Numbered from the stretch's first letter, positions 37,289 through 46,501 are shown. The stretch is DNA of 64,000 bases from Paeniglutamicibacter antarcticus (GCF_900010755.1 NZ_CZJT01000080.1:62001-126000); one strand, 5' to 3'. Program-made: numbers and translations. The notes: generated by a model from the sequence alone, not told the origin.

Positions 37289-38539
37289 ATGACGGTATTC
37301 AGTGAACTGGCCATGCGCCCACACGCTGACCTACGCAGCGTCCGCGGCTGGAATGCAAGCATTCCCGCACGTCTGGTGCTGACGATCTGCGCCACGGCGT
37401 TGCTGTTGGTGGGCGCCAATTTGGCGACACCGCTGTACCCGTTATTGCAAGAACGCCTGGGCTTGGGACCCTTCGCCGTGACGCTGACGTTCTCCTCCTA
37501 CGTTCTGGCCTTGATCCTGGGCCTGGTGCTTTACGGGCATTGGTCGGACCACTTGGGCCGGCGTGCTGCGCTGGTGCTGGCGGTGGCCATCGGCCTGGGT
37601 GGCGAAATCGTCTTTGCCACCGCTGAAGGATTGGGCGCCCTGATGGTTGGCCGCTCGCTTCAAGGTGCTGCGGTGGCCATGGCCATCGGTGCCAGCGGAG
37701 CCGCGCTGCGCGAGTTGTTGCCCCGGCACCCACGGTGGGCCAGCCGATTCACGCTGCTGGCATCCACTGGAGGCGTGGCCCTGGGACCCATCGTCGGCGG
37801 ATTCCTTGCCGCCTACGGTGAACCCACGCGAACCCCGTTCATGGTTCATGCCCTGCTCATGGCGATGATGCTCATTCCGTTGTGGTTGGTGCGTGCCCGC
37901 CCCGCGATCGCCGCGACTCCCGGGAAATACGCGGTGCTACGCCCACAAAGGCCGCGCCTGAGCGCGACGGTCCGCTCCCAGTTCTGGGTGGCCGCATGGG
38001 CGGGATTCCTCAGTTTCGCGCTCTTTGGTTTTTGCCTCTCGCTGGGTCCCGGGTACTTCGCCCGGGCCACTGGTGTTGATTCGGCGCTTGGTGCGGGAAC
38101 CCTCGCCGCGTTGGTGTTGATTGGTTCCGCAGGAATCCAGTTGCTTGCCACCGCACGTGGAGCGTCGCTGCCGGTAGCGCTGGTGGCCATGGGTTTTGCC
38201 TCGGTGTTCATTGTGGTGGCTGCCGAATCGGGGATGCTGTGGATGCTTTGTCTTGCCACGCTGGGTGCGGGAATCGCCCAGGGGATGGCATTCCAGTCAG
38301 CCTTCCACCACCTCTCGGTGAGCCTGCCCGCGCAGGAAAGCGCTCGGGTTTTCAGTTCCGTCTATGTGGTGACCTATCTAGGCAGCGCAGTTCCCGTCTT
38401 GGGATTGGGTGCCTTGACCGGGGTTTTGGGGATCACGACTGCGGCTTGGTGGTTCATTGCCGTGATCGCCACAGGTTGCCTGGTGCTCGCCGCTGCTGCC
38501 TGGAAGATTGCACGAACCTCGGCTGCCGATAGCCGTTGA
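37289..38539 (+). CDS. Major facilitator superfamily transporter
   Basis: 416 aa with about 12 helices. The MFS A-motif is recognisable as YGHWSDHLGRRAAL after helix 2, and IVGGFLAAYGEPTRTPF follows helix 5. It resembles small-molecule/drug efflux MFS proteins. AAGGAG (37280-37285 region) precedes the ATG. The Lrp-type gene is divergent, so an amino-acid-related export substrate is possible, but nothing in the sequence defines it. Confidence 0.85.
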   Translation: MTVFSELAMRPHADLRSVRGWNASIPARLVLTICATALLLVGANLATPLYPLLQERLGLGPFAVTLTFSSYVLALILGLVLYGHWSDHLGRRAALVLAVAIGLGGEIVFATAEGLGALMVGRSLQGAAVAMAIGASGAALRELLPRHPRWASRFTLLASTGGVALGPIVGGFLAAYGEPTRTPFMVHALLMAMMLIPLWLVRARPAIAATPGKYAVLRPQRPRLSATVRSQFWVAAWAGFLSFALFGFCLSLGPGYFARATGVDSALGAGTLAALVLIGSAGIQLLATARGASLPVALVAMGFASVFIVVAAESGMLWMLCLATLGAGIAQGMAFQSAFHHLSVSLPAQESARVFSSVYVVTYLGSAVPVLGLGALTGVLGITTAAWWFIAVIATGCLVLAAAAWKIARTSAADSR

Positions 38540-38594
38540 GCGCGTGAGAGGTTGTCGATGGCCAAGGCTTCGCTGCATCGCCAGCCACGCGTTT

Positions 38595-39188
38595 CTACTT
38601 GGTGCTTTCGCGCTGTAGCGCCGCCTGTTCGGCCAAGACCGGCTCGGCAATGCTTTGGGACTCGGGGGAGTAAGCGTATAAGACCCCCGCGTCTTTCGAA
38701 ACCCACCATTTGCCGCACAGGTGGGTGGTTTTGTTTTCCTGCCCCGTGGGCCACCAACCGGCGCTCAACAACGGTGTTTGATACTGCTTGGCCACCATGT
38801 CGGAGATGTCCGCGGCCTTGAGGCCGTTCTCGTGTGCCAGGCCTTCGGCCAGTTCAGCGTTTGTTGGTTTTCCCGTGGTACTGATAGCCACACAGGAACC
38901 GGGCAACGTGCCGGCATATTTCATGCTCAGGATGCGTTCGTTGCCTGTGGTCCGCTGGATTTCCTTCAGTTCCGACGCCTGATCCGGAACCCATGCCGGG
39001 ACCACGGCTTTTTCCTTGCCCTCGGAACCTGTGGAAAATTCGTGGTTTGCGGTCTTGTCGTATTTGGATTCAAAGCCAAGCGCCGTGCAACCGGTCAGTG
39101 CAATCCCCGCGACGACGGCCGTCGAGGCCAAACCTAGAAGTTTGAAACCAGTTGATGCGGGAAAATTGGAAAACGCGGTTTTTGTCAT
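38595..39188 (-). CDS. Hypothetical lipoprotein (197 aa)
   Basis: N-terminal lipoprotein signal with lipobox ALTGC (Cys34), then a charged linker (GFESKYDKTANHEF) and a soluble domain with WVPDQASELKEIQRTTGNERIL, an SCVAISTTGKPTNAELAEGL stretch, and WWPTGQENKTTHLCGKWWVS near the C-terminus. Two Cys residues (in GSCVA and HLCGK) could form an extracellular disulfide. No known domain is recognised. It belongs to a run of three envelope proteins of unknown role, all on this strand. Confidence 0.75.
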   Translation of the reverse strand: MTKTAFSNFPASTGFKLLGLASTAVVAGIALTGCTALGFESKYDKTANHEFSTGSEGKEKAVVPAWVPDQASELKEIQRTTGNERILSMKYAGTLPGSCVAISTTGKPTNAELAEGLAHENGLKAADISDMVAKQYQTPLLSAGWWPTGQENKTTHLCGKWWVSKDAGVLYAYSPESQSIAEPVLAEQAALQRESTK

Positions 39189-39320
39189 GCTTCAAGCCTA
39201 GAAAAATCGGATGCACGCCGCATCCGATCTGAGGATCATCTTGAGCGGCCGGCTCTAAGCCCCAGGGATGAGCCGCGGCTCGATTTTACCAACCTCAAGG
39301 ACTACTTGACGTGTGGGAAC

Positions 39321-39791
39321 CTAACGCAGGTTCAATGGCGTGATCGTACCATCGGAAGTTCTGCCGATGAATTCAGGGCCCTGCAACATAGGTTCGGATC
39401 CGTCGTTGAGCACAACATCAACCCCGTTCACCGGGAGGCCGTTGCTATCGATCAAATCAACCACTGCCCATGAACCGTTCCAGCTGAGCATCGTCACATT
39501 GCTGACGTTGTAGCGTGTTTCAACATTTGCCGCGAGGTTCTTACTCGAGTTGTTCCAACCCGCGACCGCGGTGACCGCCGCTGCCAGCGCAAGGACGAAA
39601 CAACCGATACTGATGCCGGATTGGATGCGTAGGTCCCTGCGCCGTGCATAGGTTTGCAAACCGTCCGCCAAGGTACTGAACTTTTTCCGCCGAACCAAGG
39701 CGCTGATGCCCAAAGGGATGGCGAAAAGCACCAGGATGCCGGCAACCGCAATAAAGATCAGGGGTGTCAAAAAATCCACTGGAAGGTACAT
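39321..39791 (-). CDS. Hypothetical two-helix membrane protein (156 aa)
   Basis: Two N-terminal membrane helices (FLTPLIFIAVAGILVLFAIP and ISIGCFVLALAAAVTAVAGW) flank a basic cytoplasmic loop (RRKKFSTLADGLQTYARRRDLR). About 80 residues then form an extracytoplasmic domain (WNGSWAVVDLIDSNGLPVNGVDVVL). No family recognised. It lies between two putative lipoproteins in the same orientation. Confidence 0.65.
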   Translation of the reverse strand: MYLPVDFLTPLIFIAVAGILVLFAIPLGISALVRRKKFSTLADGLQTYARRRDLRIQSGISIGCFVLALAAAVTAVAGWNNSSKNLAANVETRYNVSNVTMLSWNGSWAVVDLIDSNGLPVNGVDVVLNDGSEPMLQGPEFIGRTSDGTITPLNLR

Positions 39792-39955
39792 AAACCCATG
39801 CTAACTAGGGTTTTGTTGGTTGTGCCATGCACCTTTAGGAGTATCTTCTGGTCCTGAAGCGAACAGAAGCATGAACGGGCCAGGACCGTGTGGTCCATGC
39901 AGACAGCCGAGTGGCCAAACGATAGAAAGCGGACCCCGGCGGAAGCAAGGCCGGA

Positions 39956-40414
39956 TTATGGGGCGGGCTCGGTCGTCGGACGGAACCGCACCATCCATGT
40001 GGTCTGGGGGTCGTTGCTCGTTGCTGTGACCGAAAGAGGCGCGGCAGGGAGCTCCATGGTGGTGGTTGTGTAGCCCTGATCGTCGCAACCCAGACTTCCT
40101 TCTCCCAGGGTTTCCTGGTTTTTGGCGACCTTGAGGATGACCATCTCTGTGCCCTGGCAGGCGAAGTCGAGCGCATACCAGCCTGGCTTCACCGCATCTT
40201 CGAAACCGATGGTGGAGCCAAGCTGTCCGCCGCCCGAGAAGGTTCCCTCGTCATCTGCGTACTTGTCATCAAAGCGCGAGCTGAGCAGCTCGTAGTCGTA
40301 GCTTTGGGGTGGTGGCGGGGCTTGCTCGGAGCAACCGGCCATGATCATCGTTGTCAACGCAAGAAATGCCGTGGTCACACTCTGTTTAGTCGTCGGCTGT
40401 TTAGTTCTCGGCAT
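39956..40414 (-). CDS. Hypothetical lipoprotein (152 aa)
   Basis: Signal peptide with lipobox MIMAGC (Cys28), a Pro-rich linker (EQAPPPPQSYDYE) and a domain with WYALDFACQGTEMVILKVA and SLGCDDQGYTTTTMELP. The two internal Cys residues could pair outside the cell. The pattern is that of many small actinobacterial lipoproteins with a beta-rich domain; no function can be assigned. Confidence 0.7.
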   Translation of the reverse strand: MPRTKQPTTKQSVTTAFLALTTMIMAGCSEQAPPPPQSYDYELLSSRFDDKYADDEGTFSGGGQLGSTIGFEDAVKPGWYALDFACQGTEMVILKVAKNQETLGEGSLGCDDQGYTTTTMELPAAPLSVTATSNDPQTTWMVRFRPTTEPAP

Positions 40415-40530
40415 GGATCAACTCTAGGGGCATCGATGGGGGGGAACGACGTGAATATGGAATATTGCGTGTTGATGTTGCCATCGATGGTTATCGTGGC
40501 ACCGAAGGCTACGTCTTGCTCCGGAAACGA

Positions 40531-40576
40531 CAGGTGGCCTGGCGCCCGGGTAAATCCCCGGGCACCAGGCCACCTG
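40531..40576. terminator. Stem-loop terminator after the aminotransferase
   Basis: Arms 40531-40550 and 40557-40576 pair over 20 bp with one mismatch, loop TAAATC. It lies 17 bp beyond the aminotransferase stop codon. The T-run is weak. Confidence 0.7.
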
Positions 40577-40592
40577 TTTACTTCAGTAGTGT

Positions 40593-41963
40593 TTAGGCTT
40601 CGACGAAGCCGTCGGCAACTGCCAGCGCCTCATCAAGCATGGCAAGACCCGCACGCAGGTCTTCGTCGCTGATGTTCAGCGGCGGAACCACATGGATGCG
40701 GTTGAAGTTCACGAACGGCAGCATGCCGGCCTTCTTCAAGGCTCCGGTCACTGCGGCCATGGCCGGCGAGGATCCGCCGTACGGTGCCATGGGCTCGCGG
40801 GTTTCGCGGTTGCTGACAAGCTCGACTGCCCAGAAGCAACCCAGGCCGCGGACATCGCCCACGGATGGGTGCTTTGCGGCGATATCGCGCAGTGCCGGGC
40901 CGATGATGTCGGCGCCGAGGCGTGCAGCGTTCTCCACCATGGCTTCGTCCTTCATGGCGTTGATCGTGGCAACCACCGCTGCCGAGGCCAGCGGGTGACC
41001 CGAGTAGGTCAGGCCGCCCGGGTAGACACGGTCGCGGAAGGTCTCGAAGATGGCATCGGAGATGGCCACGCCGCCCAGCGGAACGTAACCGGAGTTCACG
41101 CCCTTGGCGAAGGTGAGCAGGTCGGGGGTGACATTCCAGTGGTTCACGGAGAACCACTCACCGGAACGGCCGAAGCCGGCCATGACCTCGTCGGCAATGA
41201 AGACAATGCCGTACTTGGTGGTCAGCTCGCGCACGCCCTCCATGTAACCTGCCGGCGGCACGTAGATGCCGGCGGAGCCCGGAATGGATTCCAGGATCAG
41301 GGCGCCGATGCTGTTGGCGCCCTCAAGGATGATGGTGTCTTCCAGGTGGCGCAGCGCACGCTGGGTCTCTTCTGCCTCGGTGGTGGAGTTGAAGTAGGAG
41401 CGGTACGGGTAGGCCGGGAAGAAGTGCACCACGCCGTCGGTGGCGTGATCCGAAGCCACGCGGCGCGGGTCGCCGGTGACGTTCACTGCCAGGTGGGTGC
41501 CGCCGTGGTAGCTGCGGTACGTGGAGAGAACTTTGTGCTTGCCGGTGTGCAGGCGGGCCATCCGGATCGCGTGCTCGTTGGCATCGGCGCCGCCGTTGGT
41601 GAAGAAGATGCGGTTCAAATCGCCGGGGGTCAGCTCGGCGATCAGGCGTGCAGCTTCCGAGCGCACGTCGTTGACGTGCTGCGGGGCGATGGTGCAGATC
41701 TGTGCCGCCTGCTCCTGGATCGCCGCGACGACCTTCGGGTGCTGGTGGCCGATGTTGGTGTTGACCAGCTGCGAGGAGAAGTCAAGGAGCTTGTTGCCCT
41801 CGCCGTCCCACACGTAGGAACCCTCGGTCTTGATGATGGTCATCGGGTCGAACGGACCCTGTGCCTGCCAGGAGTGGAAGACGTGCGCGCGGTCAAGTTC
41901 GTGCGCACGGGCGCCGGCGGCGATTAGCTCGGCGGTGATTTCGGTGCTCACTTCGGTGCTCAT
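40593..41963 (-). CDS. Class III aminotransferase, omega-amino acid (beta-alanine/taurine-type):pyruvate
   Basis: 456 aa PLP enzyme of fold type I. It has IFFTNGGADANEHAIRMARL, TYRSYHGGTHLA, an Asp-containing VFIADEVMAGFGRSGEWF, the PLP-lysine segment LLTFAKGVNSGYVPLGG, and TYSGHPLASAAVVATI. These resemble taurine- and beta-alanine-pyruvate aminotransferases. It follows mmsA after 34 bp; together they would take beta-alanine or 3-aminoisobutyrate to acetyl- or propionyl-CoA. AAAGGGA precedes the ATG. Regulation is probably by the PucR protein divergent from mmsA. Confidence 0.88.
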   Translation of the reverse strand: MSTEVSTEITAELIAAGARAHELDRAHVFHSWQAQGPFDPMTIIKTEGSYVWDGEGNKLLDFSSQLVNTNIGHQHPKVVAAIQEQAAQICTIAPQHVNDVRSEAARLIAELTPGDLNRIFFTNGGADANEHAIRMARLHTGKHKVLSTYRSYHGGTHLAVNVTGDPRRVASDHATDGVVHFFPAYPYRSYFNSTTEAEETQRALRHLEDTIILEGANSIGALILESIPGSAGIYVPPAGYMEGVRELTTKYGIVFIADEVMAGFGRSGEWFSVNHWNVTPDLLTFAKGVNSGYVPLGGVAISDAIFETFRDRVYPGGLTYSGHPLASAAVVATINAMKDEAMVENAARLGADIIGPALRDIAAKHPSVGDVRGLGCFWAVELVSNRETREPMAPYGGSSPAMAAVTGALKKAGMLPFVNFNRIHVVPPLNISDEDLRAGLAMLDEALAVADGFVEA

Positions 41964-41997
41964 GTGAGTTGTCCCTTTCTAAATTCTGCGCTGACGC

Positions 41998-43491
41998 TTA
42001 GGCGTTCTGCGGGAAGCCGAGGTTCAGGCCGCCGTGGCTCGGATCGAGCCAGCGGGAGGTGACAACCTTGCCACGGGTGAAGAAGTTAATGCCCTCGGCG
42101 CCGTAGGCGTGGGTGTCGCCGAAGAGCGAGTTCTTCCAGCCGCCGAAGGAGTAGTAGGCCATCGGTACCGGGATCGGCACGTTGATGCCAACCATACCGA
42201 CCTGGATCTCGTTCTCGAAGCGGCGGGCTGCGCCACCGTCGTTTGTGAAGATGGCGGTGCCGTTGCCGTACTCGTTGGCGTTGATGGTGTCGATGCCTTC
42301 GTCGAAGGAGGCAACGCGGACCACCGAGAGGACCGGGCCGAAGATTTCGTCGGTGTAGATCGACATGTCGGTGGTGACGTTGTCAAAGAGGGTCGGGTTC
42401 AGGAAGAAGCCTTCGCCGTCTGCATCCGGGGTGACCTTGCGGCCGTCCAGGACCATGGTGGCGCCTGCTGCTTCGCCGGCGTCGATGTAGCCTGCGACCT
42501 TGTCGCGGTGTGCCGCGGTGACCAGCGGGCCCATGTCGCAACCGCGGGTGCCGTCGCCGACCCGCAGGGTGCGGGTGCGCTCTGCGATCTTTGCCACCAG
42601 TTCGTCGGCGATCGAGTCGATGGCCACCAGTGCGGAGATTGCCATGCAGCGTTCGCCTGCAGCGCCGAAGCCTGCATTGACTGCTGCGTCCGCCGCGAGG
42701 TCGAGGTCTGCATCCGGGAGGACCAGCATGTGGTTCTTGGCGCCGCCGAGGGCCTGGACGCGCTTGCCGTTCGCGGTGCCGGTGGAGTAGACGTACTTGG
42801 CGATCGGGGTCGAGCCCACGAAGGAGACCGAGGAGACGCGCGGGTCGGTCAAGAGGACGTCAACCGATTCCTTGTCCCCGTGGACCACGTTGAAGACGCC
42901 GTCCGGAAGACCGGCTTCCTTCCACAGTTCCGCCATCCACTGTGCGGCGGTCGGGGTCTTTTCGCTTGGCTTCAGGACAACCGTGTTGCCCGCGGCGATG
43001 GCGATCGGGAAGAACCACATCGGCACCATGGCCGGGAAGTTGAACGGGGAGATGATGGCCGAGACGCCCAACGGCTGGCGGATCGAATGGACATCGATTT
43101 TGGTGGAGGCGTTCTCCGTGTAGCCGCCCTTGACCAGGTGCGGGATGCCGCATGCGTACTCGACGACCTCGAGGCCACGGGCGATTTCGCCCATGGCATC
43201 GTCAAGTACCTTGCCGTGCTCGGCGGTGATGATTGCTGCGAGCTCGCCCTTGCGCTTGTTCAGCAGTTCGCGGTAGTTGAACAGGATGCTCGCGCGGCGG
43301 GTCAGCGAGGTGTCGCGCCACATTGGGAAGGTTGCGTGGGCTACTGCGATGACATCCGCTGTCGTTTCCGCGCTGGCCAGAGCTACTCGGGAGCTGACCT
43401 CGCCGGTGGCCGGGTTGATGATGTCGGCGAAACGGGAATCGGCCGGTGCTTCGAGGGTGGCGCCGTTGGACCAGTGAGCAAGAGTCTGCAC
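41998..43491 (-). CDS. mmsA: CoA-acylating (methyl)malonate-semialdehyde dehydrogenase
   Basis: 497 aa from GTG 43491, the standard length for MMSDH. Catalytic Cys282 lies in AAGERCMAIS, and the Glu of other aldehyde dehydrogenases is replaced (VQALGGAKNHMLVLPD), which is diagnostic of the CoA-dependent MmsA/IolA group. ISPFNFPAMVPMWFFPIA is also typical. The GTG is chosen because GAAAGGA stands nine bases upstream; an ATG 20 codons earlier would overlap a perfect operator-like palindrome. It is first in a two-gene operon with the aminotransferase. Confidence 0.94.
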   Translation of the reverse strand: MQTLAHWSNGATLEAPADSRFADIINPATGEVSSRVALASAETTADVIAVAHATFPMWRDTSLTRRASILFNYRELLNKRKGELAAIITAEHGKVLDDAMGEIARGLEVVEYACGIPHLVKGGYTENASTKIDVHSIRQPLGVSAIISPFNFPAMVPMWFFPIAIAAGNTVVLKPSEKTPTAAQWMAELWKEAGLPDGVFNVVHGDKESVDVLLTDPRVSSVSFVGSTPIAKYVYSTGTANGKRVQALGGAKNHMLVLPDADLDLAADAAVNAGFGAAGERCMAISALVAIDSIADELVAKIAERTRTLRVGDGTRGCDMGPLVTAAHRDKVAGYIDAGEAAGATMVLDGRKVTPDADGEGFFLNPTLFDNVTTDMSIYTDEIFGPVLSVVRVASFDEGIDTINANEYGNGTAIFTNDGGAARRFENEIQVGMVGINVPIPVPMAYYSFGGWKNSLFGDTHAYGAEGINFFTRGKVVTSRWLDPSHGGLNLGFPQNA

Positions 43492-43518
43492 GTTGGGATG
43501 TCCTTTCAAGACAGGATG

Positions 43519-43535
43519 GTGAAACGGTGTTTCAC
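43519..43535. promoter_or_regulatory. Perfect inverted repeat GTGAAAC-GGT-GTTTCAC upstream of mmsA
   Basis: A perfect 7-3-7 palindrome lies 28-44 bp upstream of the mmsA start, in the region shared with the divergent PucR gene. It is a good candidate for the PucR-type operator, or for a repressor of the operon. Confidence 0.6.
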
Positions 43536-43625
43536 GGTGTTCTTGAGTCAAGTCTGTCGTCTAGGTCACGTCTTGTGCATTGCCAATGTGTCAGTTCTTT
43601 GACGCAAACCAATACACTTTGTTTT

Positions 43626-45278
43626 GTGAACCAGATCTTAGCCAGTGAAAACCCCGTAGTTCCGGCAATCCTCAGCATTGCCCGGATCCTGGAATTGCCG
43701 GTGGTCCGGGCGGGTGAACCTGAAGTGCTTAGCGGGTTTGAACATTTATCTGCTGCCGTGCGCTGGGTTCACGTGGCCGAAACCCCCGACCTCGCCGAGC
43801 TGCTGACCGGCGGGGAATTGGTGCTTACCACGGGCATGGCCTTTGGCGAAGGCGGATCCGGGGTGGGGGCGTTCCTGTCCCAGGTGCGGGAGGCAGGTGC
43901 CGCGGGCATCCTCGTTGAGCTGGTGCCGGGGGTCAGTCGCAACGTCGATGTCACCATTTTGGCGTTGCGCGAGGCGGCCAGCCATATGGACTTCCCTGTG
44001 GTGTTGTTGCATCGGAGGGTCAAGTTTGTGGAGATCACCGAGGTGGCGCACCGCATGCTCGTATCCGACCAGCTCGCTGCGCTTGAACGCTCACGCACCA
44101 TCCACGAGGTGTTCACAGCCCTGAGCCTGGAAAGCGCCGACGAAGAGGAAATTGTTTCCCGTGCCGCGGAGCTGATAGGGGCTCCCGTGGTGCTTGAGGA
44201 CGTGGCACACCTGGTGTTGGCCTTTGAATCCTCGCACACCGAACGCACTGAACTGCTGGTCCGCTGGGCCGAGCGTTCGCGCCGGGTTGGCTACCTGGAA
44301 TCCACCGGCCGCGGGGCGGGTGAGGAAAGCTGGCTGCAAACCCCGGTGGGGGTGCGTGGGCAACGCTGGGGCAGGTTGGTGGTACCGGTGGAGCTGGCCA
44401 ACGACGACGACGCCGCGATGGTGCTTGAACGCGCTGGCCAAACCCTGTCCATTGCCAGGCTTGCCGGGCGGGACCAGAAGGAACTGCTGCACCAGGCACG
44501 CGCCGGCCTGCTGCATGAATTGCGCCAAGCGCATTCGCTGAGCGCGGATGAGGTGATGGTGCGATCCATGGCGCTGGGCCTGGCGGATGTCGCCCACTAC
44601 GTCCCGGTGGTGCTGCGCCTGGATACACACAGCGGGCAAACCCCCACCGGGTTGCAGCTGCGCGAGCGAGAACTGCTGGAGGCGCTGCTTGCGGTGTTGG
44701 CATCCGCCCGGGCCACGGCACTGGGCGCCAGCCTGCAATCGGGCCAGATCGGCGTGGTGCTGGGCGTGAGCGCTAAGCAACTCGAGGAACCCTTGCTTGA
44801 GCGCATCTTCCGTCAGCTGGCACGCGAACAGGCAGGCATTGACTGGTCGGTGGGAGTCGGGCACGGTAAGGGGACTGCCAAGGACGCGGCGCATGGCCTG
44901 GACGAGGCCGCCCAGGTCGCCGAGATTGTTGCGACCTTCGAAACCAAGGCCCGGCCTTTCTACCGCTTCACCGATGTGCGCCTGCGCGGCTTGCTGGCCC
45001 TGACGCAGGGCGATGTCCGGGTCCGCTCCTTTGCCGAGGCGGAGCTGGCGGGGATCCTTGACCCGCTGGATACCGCGGCCCTTGAACTGCTCGAGCTCTA
45101 CCTCAAGCACGGGGGCAACAAGTCGGCACTGGCCCGCACTGGTTTCCTGAGCCGACCCGCGCTCTATGCAAGGTTGGAAAAATTGGAGGACAAACTGGGC
45201 GTCAGCCTCGAGGACGCCGAGTCGCGCACCTCCTTGCACGTTGCCCTGCTCTGGTACCGGCTCGGCGAAAACCAATAA
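43626..45278 (+). CDS. PucR-family regulator divergent from mmsA-aminotransferase
   Basis: 550 aa. The N-terminal PucR domain (residues about 10-130: SIARILELPVVRAG, TPDLAELLTGGELVLTTGMAFGE, AGAAGILVEL) is followed by a central region and a C-terminal HTH (LLELYLKHGGNKSALARTGF, RPALYARLEKLEDKLGV). The GTG at 43626 lacks a clear ribosome site; TACACT lies eight bases upstream and could be a -10 element of a leaderless transcript. It is the likely activator of omega-amino acid catabolism. Confidence 0.88.
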   Translation: MNQILASENPVVPAILSIARILELPVVRAGEPEVLSGFEHLSAAVRWVHVAETPDLAELLTGGELVLTTGMAFGEGGSGVGAFLSQVREAGAAGILVELVPGVSRNVDVTILALREAASHMDFPVVLLHRRVKFVEITEVAHRMLVSDQLAALERSRTIHEVFTALSLESADEEEIVSRAAELIGAPVVLEDVAHLVLAFESSHTERTELLVRWAERSRRVGYLESTGRGAGEESWLQTPVGVRGQRWGRLVVPVELANDDDAAMVLERAGQTLSIARLAGRDQKELLHQARAGLLHELRQAHSLSADEVMVRSMALGLADVAHYVPVVLRLDTHSGQTPTGLQLRERELLEALLAVLASARATALGASLQSGQIGVVLGVSAKQLEEPLLERIFRQLAREQAGIDWSVGVGHGKGTAKDAAHGLDEAAQVAEIVATFETKARPFYRFTDVRLRGLLALTQGDVRVRSFAEAELAGILDPLDTAALELLELYLKHGGNKSALARTGFLSRPALYARLEKLEDKLGVSLEDAESRTSLHVALLWYRLGENQ

Positions 45279-45312
45279 CCGGCCCCCTGTCCGCCAACGG
45301 TAAGCTCTTGCC

Positions 45313-46107
45313 ATGACCGAAACGCTCCCGTTGATTGCCCTGACGGCTCCCCTCCATTCGTCGTCCTACGACGCGGCATACGGTGCCGATATCGGCAGGC
45401 TCGCGGCCCTGGCCATGGCGGGCATCGAAGCCGCGGGTGGCCGGGCACTGCTGCTTGATGCCTCGGGATCCAGTCTTCAGGAGCATGCCGTGGAGCTGGT
45501 GGACATCGAGTCGGTCGACGGGGTGTTGGTGCTCGGGGGAGGGGACGTGGATCCCGCGCTGTACGGGAGCACCGGGCATCTAAGCATCAACGGGGTGGAC
45601 CGGCGGGCCGATGACTTGGAGCTCGCTCTCATCGATGCAGCGCGCAATGCAGGCCGCCCGGTGTTCGCGATCTGCCGCGGCACCCAACTGCTCAATGTGG
45701 CCTTTGGCGGAACCCTCATCGAGGACCTGGGCTCCGATTCATTCCACAAGGACCACTCGCCGGCCGAGGATATGGTCGAGCACGAGGTGCTGGTGGTCCC
45801 CGGCACTAGGTTGCGCACTATCCTCGGATCGGGCACGGCAACCGTCATGTCCTCCCACCACCAGGCAGTGAACGAGCTTGGTGATGGGCTTATCGTCTCG
45901 GCGCTCGCCGAGGACGGGATTGTTGAGGCCATCGAGGTTCCGGAAGTTGCCGGTGGCGAATGGATTGTGGGTGTGCAGTGGCATCCAGAGGAAAACCGCA
46001 CACCGGCCGGACAACTCGAGGCGCTACTGGGAGCCTTCGTACAGGAAAGTCGAACGCGGAGCAGGCTGCGTGCGACTGCGGTCGCACCTTCGACCACTTC
46101 TGCTTAG
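45313..46107 (+). CDS. Class I glutamine-amidotransferase-like gamma-glutamyl hydrolase (peptidase C26, PuuD-like)
   Basis: 264 aa. The triad is nucleophile Cys121 in AICRGTQLLNVAFGG and His224/Glu226 in GVQWHPEEN. VLVLGGGDVDPALYG is the family's oxyanion-side motif. PuuD hydrolyses gamma-glutamyl-GABA to glutamate and GABA in the puu pathway. The gene is 34 bp after PucR on the same strand, and no puuA is in the window, so the role may be general gamma-glutamyl amide hydrolysis. Its stop overlaps the end of the convergent VOC pseudogene by three bases. Confidence 0.88.
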   Translation: MTETLPLIALTAPLHSSSYDAAYGADIGRLAALAMAGIEAAGGRALLLDASGSSLQEHAVELVDIESVDGVLVLGGGDVDPALYGSTGHLSINGVDRRADDLELALIDAARNAGRPVFAICRGTQLLNVAFGGTLIEDLGSDSFHKDHSPAEDMVEHEVLVVPGTRLRTILGSGTATVMSSHHQAVNELGDGLIVSALAEDGIVEAIEVPEVAGGEWIVGVQWHPEENRTPAGQLEALLGAFVQESRTRSRLRATAVAPSTTSA

Positions 46108-46501
46108 CGGGTTTTCGGCGTCGGCATTTGAAAGCGGTTGCCCAAGGGAACGCGGCAATGAAAGCGCGTGTGGCCTTCGAAGGTGTCCCGGTCACGTGAA
46201 TCAACCGCGTATCCGGCATCAGTGATCTGTTGCGTCAGGAGGTCAAATCCCTGGAACGATTTGAGTAACCATGCCGGTGGGCCTTGGTCGACGGATGGAA
46301 ATCAGAGTCAACGGCCACATGGATTTCCAGGGTGACAGTGCAGCCCGAAAAATCGCGGAACCAGCAACCGCCCCGACCTGCCAGTTCGGCGGTTTTTCCA
46401 CTTCGGCGAGCCAACGCGGCACCGTAGAAATTGCGTGCTTCCGCGTCCATGCCCCGGGGGCATTGAAGCGGAAGCACGCGATGCAGTGACAAACGGATCA
46501 T
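46104..46501 (-). pseudogene. Frameshifted VOC (glyoxalase/bleomycin-resistance-like) gene
   Basis: From ATG 46501 (AAGGGAG upstream) the frame gives a VOC N-terminus: LHRVLPLQCPRGMDAEARNFYG, ELAGRGGCWFR, and VTLEIHVAVDSDFHPSTKAH. It then runs to an early stop through an unrelated tail. In the next frame, from about 46272, family-like sequence resumes (AWLLKSFQGFDLLTQQITDAGYAV, then TRFHCRVPLGNRFQMP, stop 46104-46106), matching the usual DPFGNRLEF end. A one-base loss near 46270-46275 explains this. The segment ALARRSGKTAE also looks worn. Decayed gene or sequencing error are the alternatives. Confidence 0.7.

Noticed and set aside
42034..43602. A 522-codon plus-strand frame opposite mmsA
   Set aside because: Antisense to a fully motif-supported MmsA; composition and lack of motifs mark it as a shadow.
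45313..46107. A full puu (gamma-glutamylputrescine) pathway from the PuuD-like and PuuB-like genes
   Set aside because: The two genes are about 27 kb apart under different regulators, and puuA is not in the window.
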